A DNA stretch of 64,000 nt from an uncultured Collinsella sp. (GCA_902496275.1 CABVAC010000006.1:20697-84696); one strand, 5' to 3'; shown: positions 24,624-33,928, counted from the stretch's first letter. Made by a program: numbers and translations. Notes: a model not told the origin generated them from the sequence alone.

Positions 24624-25343
24624 TTAGGACTTGAAAATAAAGTTTTGATAAGGGATTCGCCCAGTTAAGACGGTGCGGCAGACAATTGAGATTAGTTTGC
24701 CTCCGGAGTCGTAAGCATAATGAGTCAGTTCGATGACCGGAAGTTTTGCAACACCATAATTACTGGCTTCGGAATCGCTAAGCTGACGTGCTCTATAGCT
24801 TTCCCTAACAGATTGGATAGACTTGGACAAGTCGTCCATGATTCTGCTAAATGCCTGAAAATCTAACTGGTTATTCGGAACGCGCGACTTTGAAATGAAG
24901 AACGTATCAGCGCCTATGAAGCTGCCTTCAAGTTCGTAGGTCAATTCAAGACGCTGAATTTTGTCGCGACTTTGACATCCAAATTGTTGGAGCATCATTA
25001 CGGAAATTGGACGACCTGATGTGAGGCCGCCGAAATGTTTGGTAATGGCATCTGGATCAACGCCATCGCAATGGCTTGCAAAGTCAAAGTCTAAAAGTGA
25101 ATTGAGCTCGCTAACGCGTTTCGGTGCAACAAACGACCCCTTACCTTGGATTCGATAGATACTTCCACGACGCTCCAGCTCACTCATGGCAAGTCGGACG
25201 GTTGTTCTGCTTACGGCGTATTCGTCGCAGAGTTCCATTTCTGTTGGAAGTTTATCGTCTGCTTGATATTCATCGACGATCTGCTTGAGCAGCGCGTCGG
25301 TGAGCTGTAAATAGAGTGGCCGTTTTTCGTGTGTATCGAGCAT
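24624..25343 (-). CDS. GntR/HutC-family regulator with UTRA domain
   Basis: The 239-residue protein has an N-terminal winged helix (LPTEMELCDEYAVSRTTVRLAMSELERRGSIYRIQGKGSFV, about 29-70) and a C-terminal UTRA ligand domain (VIELTHYAYDSGGKLISIVCRTVLTGRIPYQNF). ATG 25343 has GAGG six bases upstream; an ATG at 25361 is also possible. Downstream of it, in the order of transcription, is the palindromic array. The TIM-barrel gene and the EIICB at 26693 are its likely targets, through the palindrome ATATTGTTACAACAATAT. Confidence 0.88.
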   Translation of the reverse strand: MLDTHEKRPLYLQLTDALLKQIVDEYQADDKLPTEMELCDEYAVSRTTVRLAMSELERRGSIYRIQGKGSFVAPKRVSELNSLLDFDFASHCDGVDPDAITKHFGGLTSGRPISVMMLQQFGCQSRDKIQRLELTYELEGSFIGADTFFISKSRVPNNQLDFQAFSRIMDDLSKSIQSVRESYRARQLSDSEASNYGVAKLPVIELTHYAYDSGGKLISIVCRTVLTGRIPYQNFIFKS

Positions 25344-25415
25344 TAGAGCCTCAGTTTGCATGTTGGTTATACCTGATGGTTGCCTCAGTCGGGATGTAAC
25401 GTGGGCAAGGTAACC

Positions 25416-26336
25416 TTAACGTATCACAGAGCGGCTCAGCATGACGATCTGATGCCTGTATCCACGAAGGGCTTGTCCGAGCGTGAAGATATTCTGGGGC
25501 AGGCAAATACCGTTCATGGAGTCCCCGATATGTTGGAGGTCAGCGCCGGCTGCTTTTGCTGCAAGGCCTATTTTCTTAATGGTCTCGCTGTCGCAGGAGT
25601 CTTGACTCGTCCCGTTCGCCGCCATGACGAGAACCTTCTCTTCAATTGACTTGCCTACGTTGTGGGATCGTACAAAGTCTACGATGGCGCGCAGGTCTGC
25701 TTCTTGGAAGCAAGGGACGGTGTAGGGGGCTGGCACGAGAAGGATATCGACGCCGAGGTCAACAAACTTGCGCGCAATTTCGAGCGTCATGACAGGTTCC
25801 GCAACGCCCGCTCCATGCATTTTTCCGGCTATGACCAGGCCATTGAAATGCTCTTTGGAGAGTTTAATCGAATGGGCGATTGCATCGTTGGAGACGCCGG
25901 TTCCAGGGTTGCCCGTCAGGCAGATAAAATCAAATCCGAGTTCGTTAACCTTTTCTAAGGTCTTGGGAGAGACGCGACGACCCATGGGGATTTCCGTTCG
26001 GGATTCAGACATCTCTGCCTCGTTATCAACTGGCTCCAGATTGACGCCAATGGGCCTTCCGCATGCTCGCTTCACCCAAGTGACCGGGTTTTCATTGAGA
26101 TCATCTGGAATACCGGCAATAACTGGATCGAACACATCGAGCGCGTTAAACAGAAGCAGGTCGGCACCTGCGGCACGTTCGATTTCTGCATTAGTAACGC
26201 CGCCGAGAAATTGGGAAGAGGGTACGTTTTCCGCCATGATGGTACGTCCCTCGGAAGCCAGAATTGCCTGTTTTAGATCCATGGGTGACGTGGCGGCAAA
26301 ATCGGATGCGGACATGTTCAGTAATCGTTTGGGCAT
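25416..26336 (-). CDS. TIM-barrel protein of the DUF7916 / PEP-phosphonomutase-like type
   Basis: The 306-residue protein has the strand and glycine pattern of a phosphosugar- or PEP-mutase-like barrel: GGVTNAEIERAAGADLLLFNAL, RPIGVNLEP, GFDFICLTGNPGTGVSN, GLVIAGKMHGAG, GVDILLVPAPYTVPC and AAGADLQHIGDS. Proteins of this kind are often encoded beside lactose/cellobiose PTS genes; I recall the label DUF7916, but the reaction is unknown. It could be a phosphosugar epimerase or an aldolase-like enzyme. It is divergent from the EIICB gene, and AAGGAAG lies upstream. Confidence 0.7.
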   Translation of the reverse strand: MPKRLLNMSASDFAATSPMDLKQAILASEGRTIMAENVPSSQFLGGVTNAEIERAAGADLLLFNALDVFDPVIAGIPDDLNENPVTWVKRACGRPIGVNLEPVDNEAEMSESRTEIPMGRRVSPKTLEKVNELGFDFICLTGNPGTGVSNDAIAHSIKLSKEHFNGLVIAGKMHGAGVAEPVMTLEIARKFVDLGVDILLVPAPYTVPCFQEADLRAIVDFVRSHNVGKSIEEKVLVMAANGTSQDSCDSETIKKIGLAAKAAGADLQHIGDSMNGICLPQNIFTLGQALRGYRHQIVMLSRSVIR

Positions 26337-26382
26337 TGTTACTTCCTTTGACTAGAACGACAGGCTTGTGACATTGTCTCTA

Positions 26383-26400
26383 ATATTGTTACAACAATAT
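26383..26400. promoter_or_regulatory. Palindromic operator candidate ATATTGTTACAACAATAT
   Basis: Perfect 8-bp arms surround a 2-bp centre, in the divergent gap 47 bp upstream of the TIM-barrel gene. It is the best candidate site for the adjacent GntR protein. Confidence 0.5.
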
Positions 26401-26421
26401 ATTCAATATGTTATATCCAAT

Positions 26422-26554
26422 CGGTGAACGGTTGCAAGCTTATTGTATTGCTCGGAAAAAATAGCCTTTAGCTGGGAAAACATTATATTAATCAACTACC
26501 GTTCACCGAATAAGTATTTGAATTCTTGACATATCGACAAAGCGGAAAAAGAAT
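26422..26554 (+). promoter_or_regulatory. EICB promoter region with GGTGAACGGT motifs
   Basis: CGGTGAACGGT (26422-26432) and its complement ACCGTTCACCG (26498-26508) face each other 65 bp apart; here no 21-bp partner is visible. A perfect -35 TTGACA (26526-26531) is followed after 17 bp by AAGAAT (26549-26554), a weak -10, for the EIICB gene at 26693. Confidence 0.5.
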
Positions 26555-26692
26555 TGGTTATGACAAATCGCGCAAATGATATTACATTTCGCACAAGAAC
26601 GTATTCACTTACATAAGTGGATACAAACGGGGACGACGACGGTTGAGTCCGGATAAATCGTTGTGTGCCCGGGAATCATGAAAGGATGTGTT

Positions 26693-28387
26693 ATGGACGC
26701 TATCGTCAAATTCCTTGAAAAACACCAGCCCCTCTTCGACAAAATCTCGAGGAACATTTATCTGGTGGCGATTAAGGATGGCTTTCTCTCGAATATGCCA
26801 ATTGTGCTGTTCTCGAGCCTGTTCCTTCTTCTTTCGACGCTCCCTGCCTATGTAGGCATCACGCTTCCGTCTGAGGTGCTGGATTTCTTCAATAAAATCT
26901 ATGCATATACCATGGGACTTCTTGGCATTATGGTGGCCGGCACCACGGCGAGCTCACTTGCCATGTCGATGAACCGTCGCATGCCTTCGGGTAAATCTCT
27001 CAACCCCACCTCGTGCATGGTTTGTGCCATGTGCGGCATGCTCTTGCTATCGGTGACGAACGATGTTGTCTCGATTGGCGGAGCAGATACATCTGTTTTT
27101 GAAACCAGCTATATGGGAACCAAGGGTTTTCTCGCTGCGTTCGTAGCCGCATTCTTGACCGTTAATATCTATAAGGTGTGCATTAGCCATAATGTGACGA
27201 TCAAGCTTCCCAAAGAGGTCCCTGGCTCTATTGCGCAGAGTTTTCGCGATATCTTTGCATTTGGGTTTTCGATCCTTGCGTGCGCTTTTATCGATCTTGC
27301 GAGCCGCAAGCTGCTTGCTGTGCCGTTCGCCAATTTGGTATCCGCTCTCATCTCGCCGCTGTTCTCCGCGGTCGACACCTATCCTGGCATGGCGCTTATC
27401 GAAGGCGCGGTCGCGCTTTTCCAATTTATGGGTATCCACGGTGCTTCGGTTGTCATGAGTCCGATCAATGCTGCGCTCTACGGCAATACCGTTACCAATC
27501 TTGAGGTTTTCCAAGCAGGTGGACACCCGTCAATTGCTCTCACGCAGGACTTTACAAGCTTCATCGGCGGTCTGGGCGGTTCTGGCTGCACGTTCATCGT
27601 TCCTATTATCCTGATCATGTTTATGCGCTCCAAGCAGCTTAAAGCCATGGGCAAGGCATCGATTATCCCAGTGATTTTTGGAGTTAACGAGCCCGTTATC
27701 TTCGGTATGCCGATTGTTCTCAATCCCTATATGTTCGTGCCCTTCCTAGTGGCTCCTATGGTCAACGCCATTATCGGTAAATTTTTCATTGACGTCATTG
27801 GAATGAACGCCCCCATGTATACCATGCCGTGGGCGCTTCCCGGCCCAATTGGTGCGTTCCTCACCACGGGTCTCGATCTGCGTTCTCTCGTATTGATGGC
27901 AGTGCTGTTGGTCGTTGACTTTGTGATTTACTATCCGTTCTGCAAGGCGTATGACCATCAGCTTTGTTTGGAAGAGTCTGCAAAGGAGACTGCAGGAAAC
28001 TCGGATGCAGATGCTATTGCCGCACAGGAAAATGTCGCAAAAGCTCTCGAGGCGGTAAAGGACAAGGCGGAGCAGATCCGCGTGCTTGTGCTTTGCCAGG
28101 GTGCCGGCACTTCGACTCTCTTGGCAAATGCTCTTCGCGAAGGTGCCGCTGCTAAGGGTATCGATCTGGTTTCTCAGTCCGGTGCGTACGGAAGCCACTA
28201 TGAGACGATGGATCAGTACAACGTGATTGTTCTGGCGCCCCAGGCACGCATGTACTATGACGCTATGAAGGCCGATACCGATCGCCTTGGAATTAAACTG
28301 CTCACCACAAGGGGCAAGGAGTATATCGACCTTACCAACGATCCCGAAGGTGCAATTGACTGGATCGTTCAGGAGCTGGCTAAATAG
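26693..28387 (+). CDS. PTS EIICB, lactose/cellobiose family (no hydrolase beside it)
   Basis: The 564-residue permease imports and phosphorylates a beta-galactoside or related disaccharide. Residues 1-430 form the IIC domain with about ten helices (SRNIYLVAIKDGF, AGTTASSLAMSMNRRMPSG, GIHGASVV, GVNEPVIFGMPIVLNPY). After an Ala/Glu linker, the IIB domain starts near 465 with IRVLVLCQGAGTSTLLANAL, where the Cys is the phospho-site. ATG 26693 follows AAAGGA. Unlike the other three EIICB genes it has no GH1 gene nor LacI; its partners are the GntR and TIM-barrel genes. Confidence 0.92.
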   Translation: MDAIVKFLEKHQPLFDKISRNIYLVAIKDGFLSNMPIVLFSSLFLLLSTLPAYVGITLPSEVLDFFNKIYAYTMGLLGIMVAGTTASSLAMSMNRRMPSGKSLNPTSCMVCAMCGMLLLSVTNDVVSIGGADTSVFETSYMGTKGFLAAFVAAFLTVNIYKVCISHNVTIKLPKEVPGSIAQSFRDIFAFGFSILACAFIDLASRKLLAVPFANLVSALISPLFSAVDTYPGMALIEGAVALFQFMGIHGASVVMSPINAALYGNTVTNLEVFQAGGHPSIALTQDFTSFIGGLGGSGCTFIVPIILIMFMRSKQLKAMGKASIIPVIFGVNEPVIFGMPIVLNPYMFVPFLVAPMVNAIIGKFFIDVIGMNAPMYTMPWALPGPIGAFLTTGLDLRSLVLMAVLLVVDFVIYYPFCKAYDHQLCLEESAKETAGNSDADAIAAQENVAKALEAVKDKAEQIRVLVLCQGAGTSTLLANALREGAAAKGIDLVSQSGAYGSHYETMDQYNVIVLAPQARMYYDAMKADTDRLGIKLLTTRGKEYIDLTNDPEGAIDWIVQELAK

Positions 28388-28421
28388 TGGATGCACTCCG
28401 TCGTTGATTCGTCGGTGTATG

Positions 28422-28460
28422 GTACGGCCCCGCAGCTTATTGAGCTGCGGGGCCGTATTT
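28422..28460 (+). terminator. Terminator after the EIICB gene
   Basis: TACGGCCCCGCAGCT pairs with AGCTGCGGGGCCGTA (15 bp) with a short TATTG loop, followed by TTTCG. Confidence 0.85.
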
Positions 28461-28546
28461 CGTTGAGTATCTAATTGAGACAATGAGCGCAACCGTCGTG
28501 AGATCGCATTGGCGCTCTCCGAGTCACCGACAAACTGCCTTCCATC

Positions 28547-28945
28547 TATGTGACCAATTCGCTTTCGGCCTTTAGCCTGCTCGAGGCGCGCGAGGATTGC
28601 GAGCTGTGCCCGGTGGGCGGCATGTACCGTCGCCGCACCGCCGCCTTTGTGGGCCCCATGGCCGAGGATGCCCTGCGCGCACTAGGGATTGACATGGCGT
28701 TTATCGGTGCCAACGGCATTCTGGACGGCGACGTGTCCACGTCCAACATGGAAGAGGGCCGCATCCAGCAGCTCGCCTTTAGCAAGGCCGATGCGCGCTA
28801 TCTGATTGCCGACTCCAGCAGGATGGACAGGCGCGACTTCTACACTTTCTGCCGCCTGGACAGCCTGGACGCCGTGGTATGTGAGCCGGGTATTGCCGCC
28901 GAGGACCGTGCCGCCATCGAGGAGCACGCGCAGGTCATTTGCTAG
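28547..28945 (+). pseudogene. Truncated 3' half of a lacR-type DeoR gene
   Basis: From VTNSLSAFSLLEARED to HAQVIC the 132 codons match the C-terminal half of LacR (23427-24191) with about 90 percent identity; the helix-turn-helix half is missing. Homology begins abruptly at GTGACCAATTCG. Sequence after the stop is also similar to that after lacR, so a block including the 3' flank was duplicated. An ATG at 28550 could start a free effector domain, but no ribosome site is seen. Confidence 0.85.
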
Positions 28946-29050
28946 CTAGCGCAGCAGGAGGACTTTTGCCCTTGCCAGCGCGGGGTTACCGCTTCACAAT
29001 GACGCGCAAATAACTTTGGGCAACAAGGATGAGGCTATTCTGAGATATGA

Positions 29051-30283
29051 CTAGACTCCGTATCTCGTCTTTATGTCCCTTGAGAATGAATCGTAGTCTT
29101 CATAGAGCCCTTCTCTGCTTTCATCCTCGGCGTGGTTTACACGTTCAAGGAGCTTATCCTTTGAAGCCTCTTTTGTTATTGCGGCCTCGCCATCGGGTAT
29201 TGTGGCTTGCAAGAATAGTTCTAGAGCATGGACGTCTTTGAGTATGTAGCCCGTCGAACGACCCGCTCCTGTTTTTTCGATTGCGCTGCAACTAACAAGC
29301 TGGCCGAGGGTTCGTTTAACGGTTACCTCGCTGATATCGGGGCAGCTGGACCGGATGTCGGATTTCTTAATGACGCCGGGTCTCTGTTGAAATAGAACAG
29401 CGATGCGCGCTTGCTTCGACATGGGACGAGTGCTTGATTCAATTAAGGTACGCTGCTCGAGCTGTCGGTAGGCGGCCAGGGTTGTTCCGAGCATGAAACG
29501 GATAAAGGGTACTTCGGTGTTTTGATTTTCATTCCATCCAGTGGAGCTTGCAGCGAGGGCGTTGTAGTAAAGCGCTTTGTTGTCTTCAATAAGTCGTTCG
29601 ATGCTGATGTAACGCGCAACATCGTATCCAGTCTTTTCGAGCAGCAGCGTTGTAAGGAGCCGGCTCATCCTGCCATTGCCATCGTTGAAGGGATGAATGC
29701 TAACAAAATCGAAGATAAAGCGGAGCGTTATAAGGAGGGGATCGCAAACTTGGCGAGATAAAGCATCGTTGAGGGACTGGCAGGCTTCTCTAATAAGTCC
29801 CGGGGTTGCTAGAGCCGAAGGGGGCCTAAAGCGCACAAATCGATTACCTTGATCGTCAATGGAGACGATTTCGTTATCGCCATCTTTCCAATGGCCTCCA
29901 TACGAGATTGCCGTGTGCGCCATGAGGTCACGATGCAACTGCAGAATGACCGATGGCGTTACGGGAATGGAATCGTGTTGCTCGTGAATAAGCGACAGCA
30001 CATCTCGGTATCCAGCGATTTCTTCCTCTGCGCGGGAGCTTGGCTTGGCGGAATACGCCATGATCGCTTTGAGTCTTTTTTGGGTGGTAACAATTCCTTC
30101 AAGTTCGTTGGAGGATCGGGTGCTTTGGATCTTAGCCTCCTCCATTAGGGACGATAGAAGCTCGGGTTTGACTTGACTCAGAGCAAGCTGACGGCCTTTA
30201 TGCTCGCGTATCGAGAGGAGGAGGTTGGTAATTGGAGTTGCTTCGAGTTCCGCTGGGACTGTGGTGTAATCGAACTGGCGCAT
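29051..30283 (-). CDS. Fic-family AMPylase with N-terminal inhibitory motif
   Basis: Fic proteins usually transfer AMP from ATP to target proteins. HPFNDGNGRMSR (197-208) is a full active motif with the catalytic His197. An N-terminal inhibitory helix is present: S58-N-E-L-E62-G63 fits (S/T)xxxE(G/N), so it is a class II, self-inhibited Fic. Residues about 285-365 form a winged helix (VIKKSDIRSSCPDISEVTVKRTLGQLVSCSAIEKTG), a common add-on in this group. The 410-residue length is normal. It stands alone beneath a perfect 21-bp inverted repeat that its own winged helix may bind. No antitoxin gene is adjacent. Confidence 0.92.
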   Translation of the reverse strand: MRQFDYTTVPAELEATPITNLLLSIREHKGRQLALSQVKPELLSSLMEEAKIQSTRSSNELEGIVTTQKRLKAIMAYSAKPSSRAEEEIAGYRDVLSLIHEQHDSIPVTPSVILQLHRDLMAHTAISYGGHWKDGDNEIVSIDDQGNRFVRFRPPSALATPGLIREACQSLNDALSRQVCDPLLITLRFIFDFVSIHPFNDGNGRMSRLLTTLLLEKTGYDVARYISIERLIEDNKALYYNALAASSTGWNENQNTEVPFIRFMLGTTLAAYRQLEQRTLIESSTRPMSKQARIAVLFQQRPGVIKKSDIRSSCPDISEVTVKRTLGQLVSCSAIEKTGAGRSTGYILKDVHALELFLQATIPDGEAAITKEASKDKLLERVNHAEDESREGLYEDYDSFSRDIKTRYGV

Positions 30284-30295
30284 GCGGCTCCTTTC

Positions 30296-30362
30296 GGTAT
30301 CACGAACATACTTTCGATATCATAATACCATTAAATGATACCGAAAGTATGTTCGTGATACC
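30296..30362 (-). promoter_or_regulatory. Perfect 21-bp inverted repeat upstream of fic
   Basis: Arms at 30296-30316 and 30342-30362 match perfectly; inner bases ATATCAT and ATGATAC nearly extend the pairing. It begins 12 bp upstream of the Fic start and probably covers its promoter and leader. Confidence 0.75.
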
Positions 30363-30420
30363 AAAAACTAGAAACCACGTTTCATAACTGCTTGGAAAGT
30401 TCGGATTTGACTATCTCATT

Positions 30421-30557
30421 GTCTTGATCTGTAACAGTTAGACGGTTAAAAGTGGGCTACGTGTTACAGATTGAGATTGTTCGGCCCGGGCCACCCGTTC
30501 GTCTAAATCTGTAACAGCTAGGGCCGAAATACTCGACTAGATGTTACAGATCGAGAC
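30421..30557. repeat. Two 57-bp palindromic units
   Basis: Units at 30421-30477 and 30501-30557 start exactly 80 bp apart and belong to the same family as the array at 24311. They lie between lacG1 (downstream side) and fic. Confidence 0.92.
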
Positions 30558-30579
30558 GAATGATTCGCTTGGGCTCACC

Positions 30580-30629
30580 AAAAACAAAAAAGGCCGCATG
30601 CGAACCCGTGGAGGGGCTCGTATGCGGCC
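30580..30629 (-). terminator. Terminator of the lacE1-lacG1 operon
   Basis: On the minus strand a 16-bp stem (arms 30592-30607 and 30614-30629, two mismatches) is followed by TTTTTTGTTTTTGG. Confidence 0.9.
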
Positions 30630-30651
30630 GACAAGGGGTACGCGCCTTGAA

Positions 30652-32073
30652 TTAGGCCATAAGCAGGCCGGTCTCCGCGACGTTCTTGTACCAGTACGCG
30701 CTCGCCTTGGGATAGCGCTTCTGGGTCTCAAAGTCGATGTAGAACAGGCCATAGCGCTTGTTATAGCCGTTGGTCCAGGAGAACTGGTCCTGCAGCGACC
30801 ACACAAAGTAACCGTCGACGTTCACGCCGCCGTCGATTGCCTTGAGGATCCACGCGAGATGCTGACGCATGTAGTCGATACGAGGGGCGTCGTCGATAAA
30901 GCCATCCTCGAAGTCGTCCTTATAGCCCATGCCGTTCTCGGTGATGTAGATCTTCTTGTAGTTGGGGTAATCGTTCTTAATGCGGAGCAGTAGGTCGTAG
31001 AGACCCTCGGGATAGATGATCCAGTCCCAATCGGTGGTGGGTACGCCTTCGCGCACGCATGACTCGCCCACGCCCTTGAGGAACCAGCGCGAGGAGCCCT
31101 TGTCGCCGGTGCCATTGTGGTTGATGTCGTTTTCGCCCTCGGCAGCACGCAGGAACTGGCACTTGTAGGTGTTGACGCCCAGGCAATCGTTGTAGGGGAG
31201 CGCGGCGGTCAGCGCGGCGATGTCCTCGTCGCGGACGTCGAGCTCGCCGCCGGCGATATGGGCCAGCTTGGTTGCGGCTTCCATGGTGTCGGCTGCATAG
31301 TGGCCGCGGAAGGTGGCGTCGAGCACCCAGCGGTTGTTGATGACGTCGGCCATGCGGGCGGCCTCGCAGTCGGCAGCGCTGTTGGGATCGAGGGGGTACT
31401 TGGGCTCCAGGTTCTGGACAATGCCGATCTCGCCCTCAAAGCCGCCCTCATGGAAGGCGACGACAGCCTTGGCGTGGGCCACCATCATGTTGTGCATAAG
31501 CTGGAAGGCCTTGTCCAGGCGATACTTCTCGCCGTGCGGCCAGTTGCCGACGATAAAGCTGCCCTCGGCGGTCGCGGGAATCTCGTTAAAGGTAAACCAG
31601 TGCTTGACCTCGGTGAACTCGGCAAAGCAGAACTTGGCGTACTCGACAAAGGCGTCGATCGTCGTGCGCGTCAGGAAGCCCTCGCCGCCGTTCTGGTAAA
31701 AGGTCTCGGGCGTATCGAAGTGATCGAGCGTGACATAGGGGATGACGCCGGCTTTATTGCAGGTGGCAAAGAGCTCGTGATAGAAGGCGACACCCTCGGG
31801 GTTGATCTCGCCAGTGCCGTTGGGGAAGATGCGGCTCCAAGCGATGGAGACGCGGATACCGTTGATGCCAAAGCGCTGGCACAGGTCGATATCGACCGGG
31901 TACTTGTTGTAGAAATCGCTTGCGGGGTCGGGGGAGAAGCGACCCTGAGCAGCCAGGAAATCGTCCCAGGGCACTTTGCCCTTGCCGTGCGTGCGGGTCT
32001 CGCCCTCAACCTGGTAAGCAGCGGTGGCGCCGCCAAACACAAAGCCGTCGGGGAACTGCATAGGGTTGGTCAT
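30652..32073 (-). CDS. lacG: GH1 6-phospho-beta-galactosidase, copy 1
   Basis: The enzyme splits lactose-6-phosphate type substrates into galactose-6-P and an aglycone. It has 473 residues. Acid/base Glu164 lies in TFNEI and the nucleophile Glu379 in YITENG. The phosphate pocket reads SWTNGYNKRYG: Ser432, Trp433, Lys439 and Tyr441 have the same spacing as Ser428, Trp429, Lys435 and Tyr437 of lactococcal LacG; Trp at this place favours galactoside over glucoside. It follows an EIICB gene in the same operon, 76 bases apart, with a stem-loop between. Confidence 0.9.
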   Translation of the reverse strand: MTNPMQFPDGFVFGGATAAYQVEGETRTHGKGKVPWDDFLAAQGRFSPDPASDFYNKYPVDIDLCQRFGINGIRVSIAWSRIFPNGTGEINPEGVAFYHELFATCNKAGVIPYVTLDHFDTPETFYQNGGEGFLTRTTIDAFVEYAKFCFAEFTEVKHWFTFNEIPATAEGSFIVGNWPHGEKYRLDKAFQLMHNMMVAHAKAVVAFHEGGFEGEIGIVQNLEPKYPLDPNSAADCEAARMADVINNRWVLDATFRGHYAADTMEAATKLAHIAGGELDVRDEDIAALTAALPYNDCLGVNTYKCQFLRAAEGENDINHNGTGDKGSSRWFLKGVGESCVREGVPTTDWDWIIYPEGLYDLLLRIKNDYPNYKKIYITENGMGYKDDFEDGFIDDAPRIDYMRQHLAWILKAIDGGVNVDGYFVWSLQDQFSWTNGYNKRYGLFYIDFETQKRYPKASAYWYKNVAETGLLMA

Positions 32074-32107
32074 GAGTTATCCTTTCTGTGGGATACGAAT
32101 AGGGAGA

Positions 32108-32134
32108 GGTGCCCGAACTGGGGATCCGGGCACC
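32108..32134 (-). other. Intercistronic hairpin between lacE1 and lacG1
   Basis: GGTGCCCG (32108-32115) pairs with CGGGCACC (32127-32134). There is no T-run, so read-through is expected; it may stabilise or process the mRNA. The other two lacE-lacG pairs also have one. Confidence 0.6.
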
Positions 32135-32149
32135 AATAGAGGGAGGAAC

Positions 32150-33928
32150 CTAGTCGAGGTTCTCGCGGAGCCACTTAATGGCGCCAGCGGGGTCGCGAGT
32201 AAGGTCGATATATTCCTTGCCGCGCGGGGCGAGCAGCTTAATGCCCAGGCGATCGGTGTCGGCCTTCATGTCGTTGTAGTAGCTACGAACCTGCGGGGCA
32301 AGCACGATAACGTCGTACTGATCCATGATGGCAGTGTGCTGGCCATAGGCGCCTGCGGAGGAAGCGATGTTCTCTCCGGTCTGCGCAGCACCTTCCTTGA
32401 TGGCGTTGGCAAGCATGGCAGAGGTGCCGGCGCCGGCGCACAGGACGAGGACCTTCAGACCGTCGACATCCTTCTTAGCGGATGCGTCGGCGGCGGGCTC
32501 GGGCTGATCGGCGACAGGCTTGCTGTCGGCGGCAGCAGCGGTCGGCTCGACGGAAGCGGCGGTCTGCTCGACAGCGGCCGCAGAGGTGCTGGCGGCGATG
32601 GTGGCAGCACCATCGGACTCGAGACCCAGCTCGGCGGCGCGCTCGGCCTCCTGGTCGCAGAGCAGCTTATCGTATGCCTTCAAGAACGGCAGGTAGATGA
32701 TGGCGTCCAGCAAGATGATGATCGCGACAAATACCAGGGCGATAAGCTGGAAGTTCGTGGTGATGAAGATGCCGATGGGGGCAGGGGTAGCCCAAGGCAC
32801 CACGAAGGAGAAGCCGTTCATGCCCACGTTGTCGATAAAGAACTTGGCAACACTTACGTTGACGCAGCCGGCGGCAACAAAGGGGATGAGCATGTAGGGG
32901 TTAAGGATCATCGGCGCGCCAAAGAGCAGCGGCTCGTTGACAGCAAAGGCAACAGGAACAATCGAGGCCTTACCGACGGCTTTGAGCTGCTTGGACTTCA
33001 TAAAGAGAATCAGCAGAAGCGGCACGATGAACGTAGCGCCAGTGCCGCCGAACTCACCCACGAGCGACATGTTAAAGGTGAGGGAGTGGGCGGGGTGGCC
33101 ACCGGCCAGCAGAACCTGCAGGTTCTCGGCCTGGTTGGCAAGACGGATGGGGTCGATGCCCGGCTGGACAATCGAAGGGCCGTGGACGCCGATGAACCAG
33201 AAGAACGCGGTGGCTGCCTGGATAAGGATGAGGCCAGGATAGGTTTCTGCCGCAGTGAAGAGCGGGGAGAGCAGCTTGATGAGCAGCTCGGAGAACGGAA
33301 CGCCCATGAGGTTGCGCACGACAACATCGATGATGCCGCAGATGATGACAGCGCCGCCAAAGGGGATGATGTCGCGGAAGTTCTGAGCGATGGCGCCCGG
33401 AACCTCCTTGGGCAGCTTAATGGTCAGATCGCGCGAGACGCAGAACTTATAGACCCACACGGTAATGAACGCGGCGATATAGGCGGAGAACAGGCCACGC
33501 GTGCCCATGCTGGTGCAGTCGAAGACCGAAAGCTCGGAGCCGTCGAGCTTGGTGGTGAACTGCGTAACGGCGAGCAGCAGCATGCTGCACTGGGCGGCTA
33601 CCATGGTGGAGCCGTCGTTGAGCACCTTGCCGGCGGGCATGCGACGGTTCATGGAAGCCGTAAAGTTCTTGGCAGTGGTGCCGGCAACCATGATGCCCAT
33701 GACGCCCATGGTGAAGTTGTATAGCTTGTTGCACCAGTCGATGAGCGGCTGGGGCAGCGTGATGCCGACTACGCCGGGAAGGGTGGCAATGAGCAGAAAG
33801 ATCGAAGAGGTGAGGACGATGGGCATGCACCCAAGGAATCCGTCCTTAATAGCCTGGAGGTAGATGTTCCTCGAGATCTTCTCAAAGAACGGCTGATGCT
33901 TTTCGAGCATCTTTACGATGGCGTCCAT
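32150..33928 (-). CDS. lacE: PTS EIICB, lactose family, copy 1
   Basis: The 592-residue permease-kinase has an IIC domain (1-435; SRNIYLQAIKDGFLG, AGTTAKNFTASMNRRMPAG, GVHGPSIVQPG, AVNEPLLFGAPMILNPY), an unusually long Ala/Pro/Glu linker (about 440-485) and an IIB domain with LKVLVLCAGAGTSAMLANAI, where Cys is the phospho-site. It is first in the operon with lacG1 and is divergent from a LacI gene. Its IIA partner is not adjacent; LacF at 45347 is the only candidate in the window. Confidence 0.93.
   Translation of the reverse strand: MDAIVKMLEKHQPFFEKISRNIYLQAIKDGFLGCMPIVLTSSIFLLIATLPGVVGITLPQPLIDWCNKLYNFTMGVMGIMVAGTTAKNFTASMNRRMPAGKVLNDGSTMVAAQCSMLLLAVTQFTTKLDGSELSVFDCTSMGTRGLFSAYIAAFITVWVYKFCVSRDLTIKLPKEVPGAIAQNFRDIIPFGGAVIICGIIDVVVRNLMGVPFSELLIKLLSPLFTAAETYPGLILIQAATAFFWFIGVHGPSIVQPGIDPIRLANQAENLQVLLAGGHPAHSLTFNMSLVGEFGGTGATFIVPLLLILFMKSKQLKAVGKASIVPVAFAVNEPLLFGAPMILNPYMLIPFVAAGCVNVSVAKFFIDNVGMNGFSFVVPWATPAPIGIFITTNFQLIALVFVAIIILLDAIIYLPFLKAYDKLLCDQEAERAAELGLESDGAATIAASTSAAAVEQTAASVEPTAAAADSKPVADQPEPAADASAKKDVDGLKVLVLCAGAGTSAMLANAIKEGAAQTGENIASSAGAYGQHTAIMDQYDVIVLAPQVRSYYNDMKADTDRLGIKLLAPRGKEYIDLTRDPAGAIKWLRENLD

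Noticed and set aside
28550..28945. Intact small regulator gene
   Set aside because: It lacks a DNA-binding domain and ribosome site and is collinear with the 3' half of lacR, so it is listed as a pseudogene.
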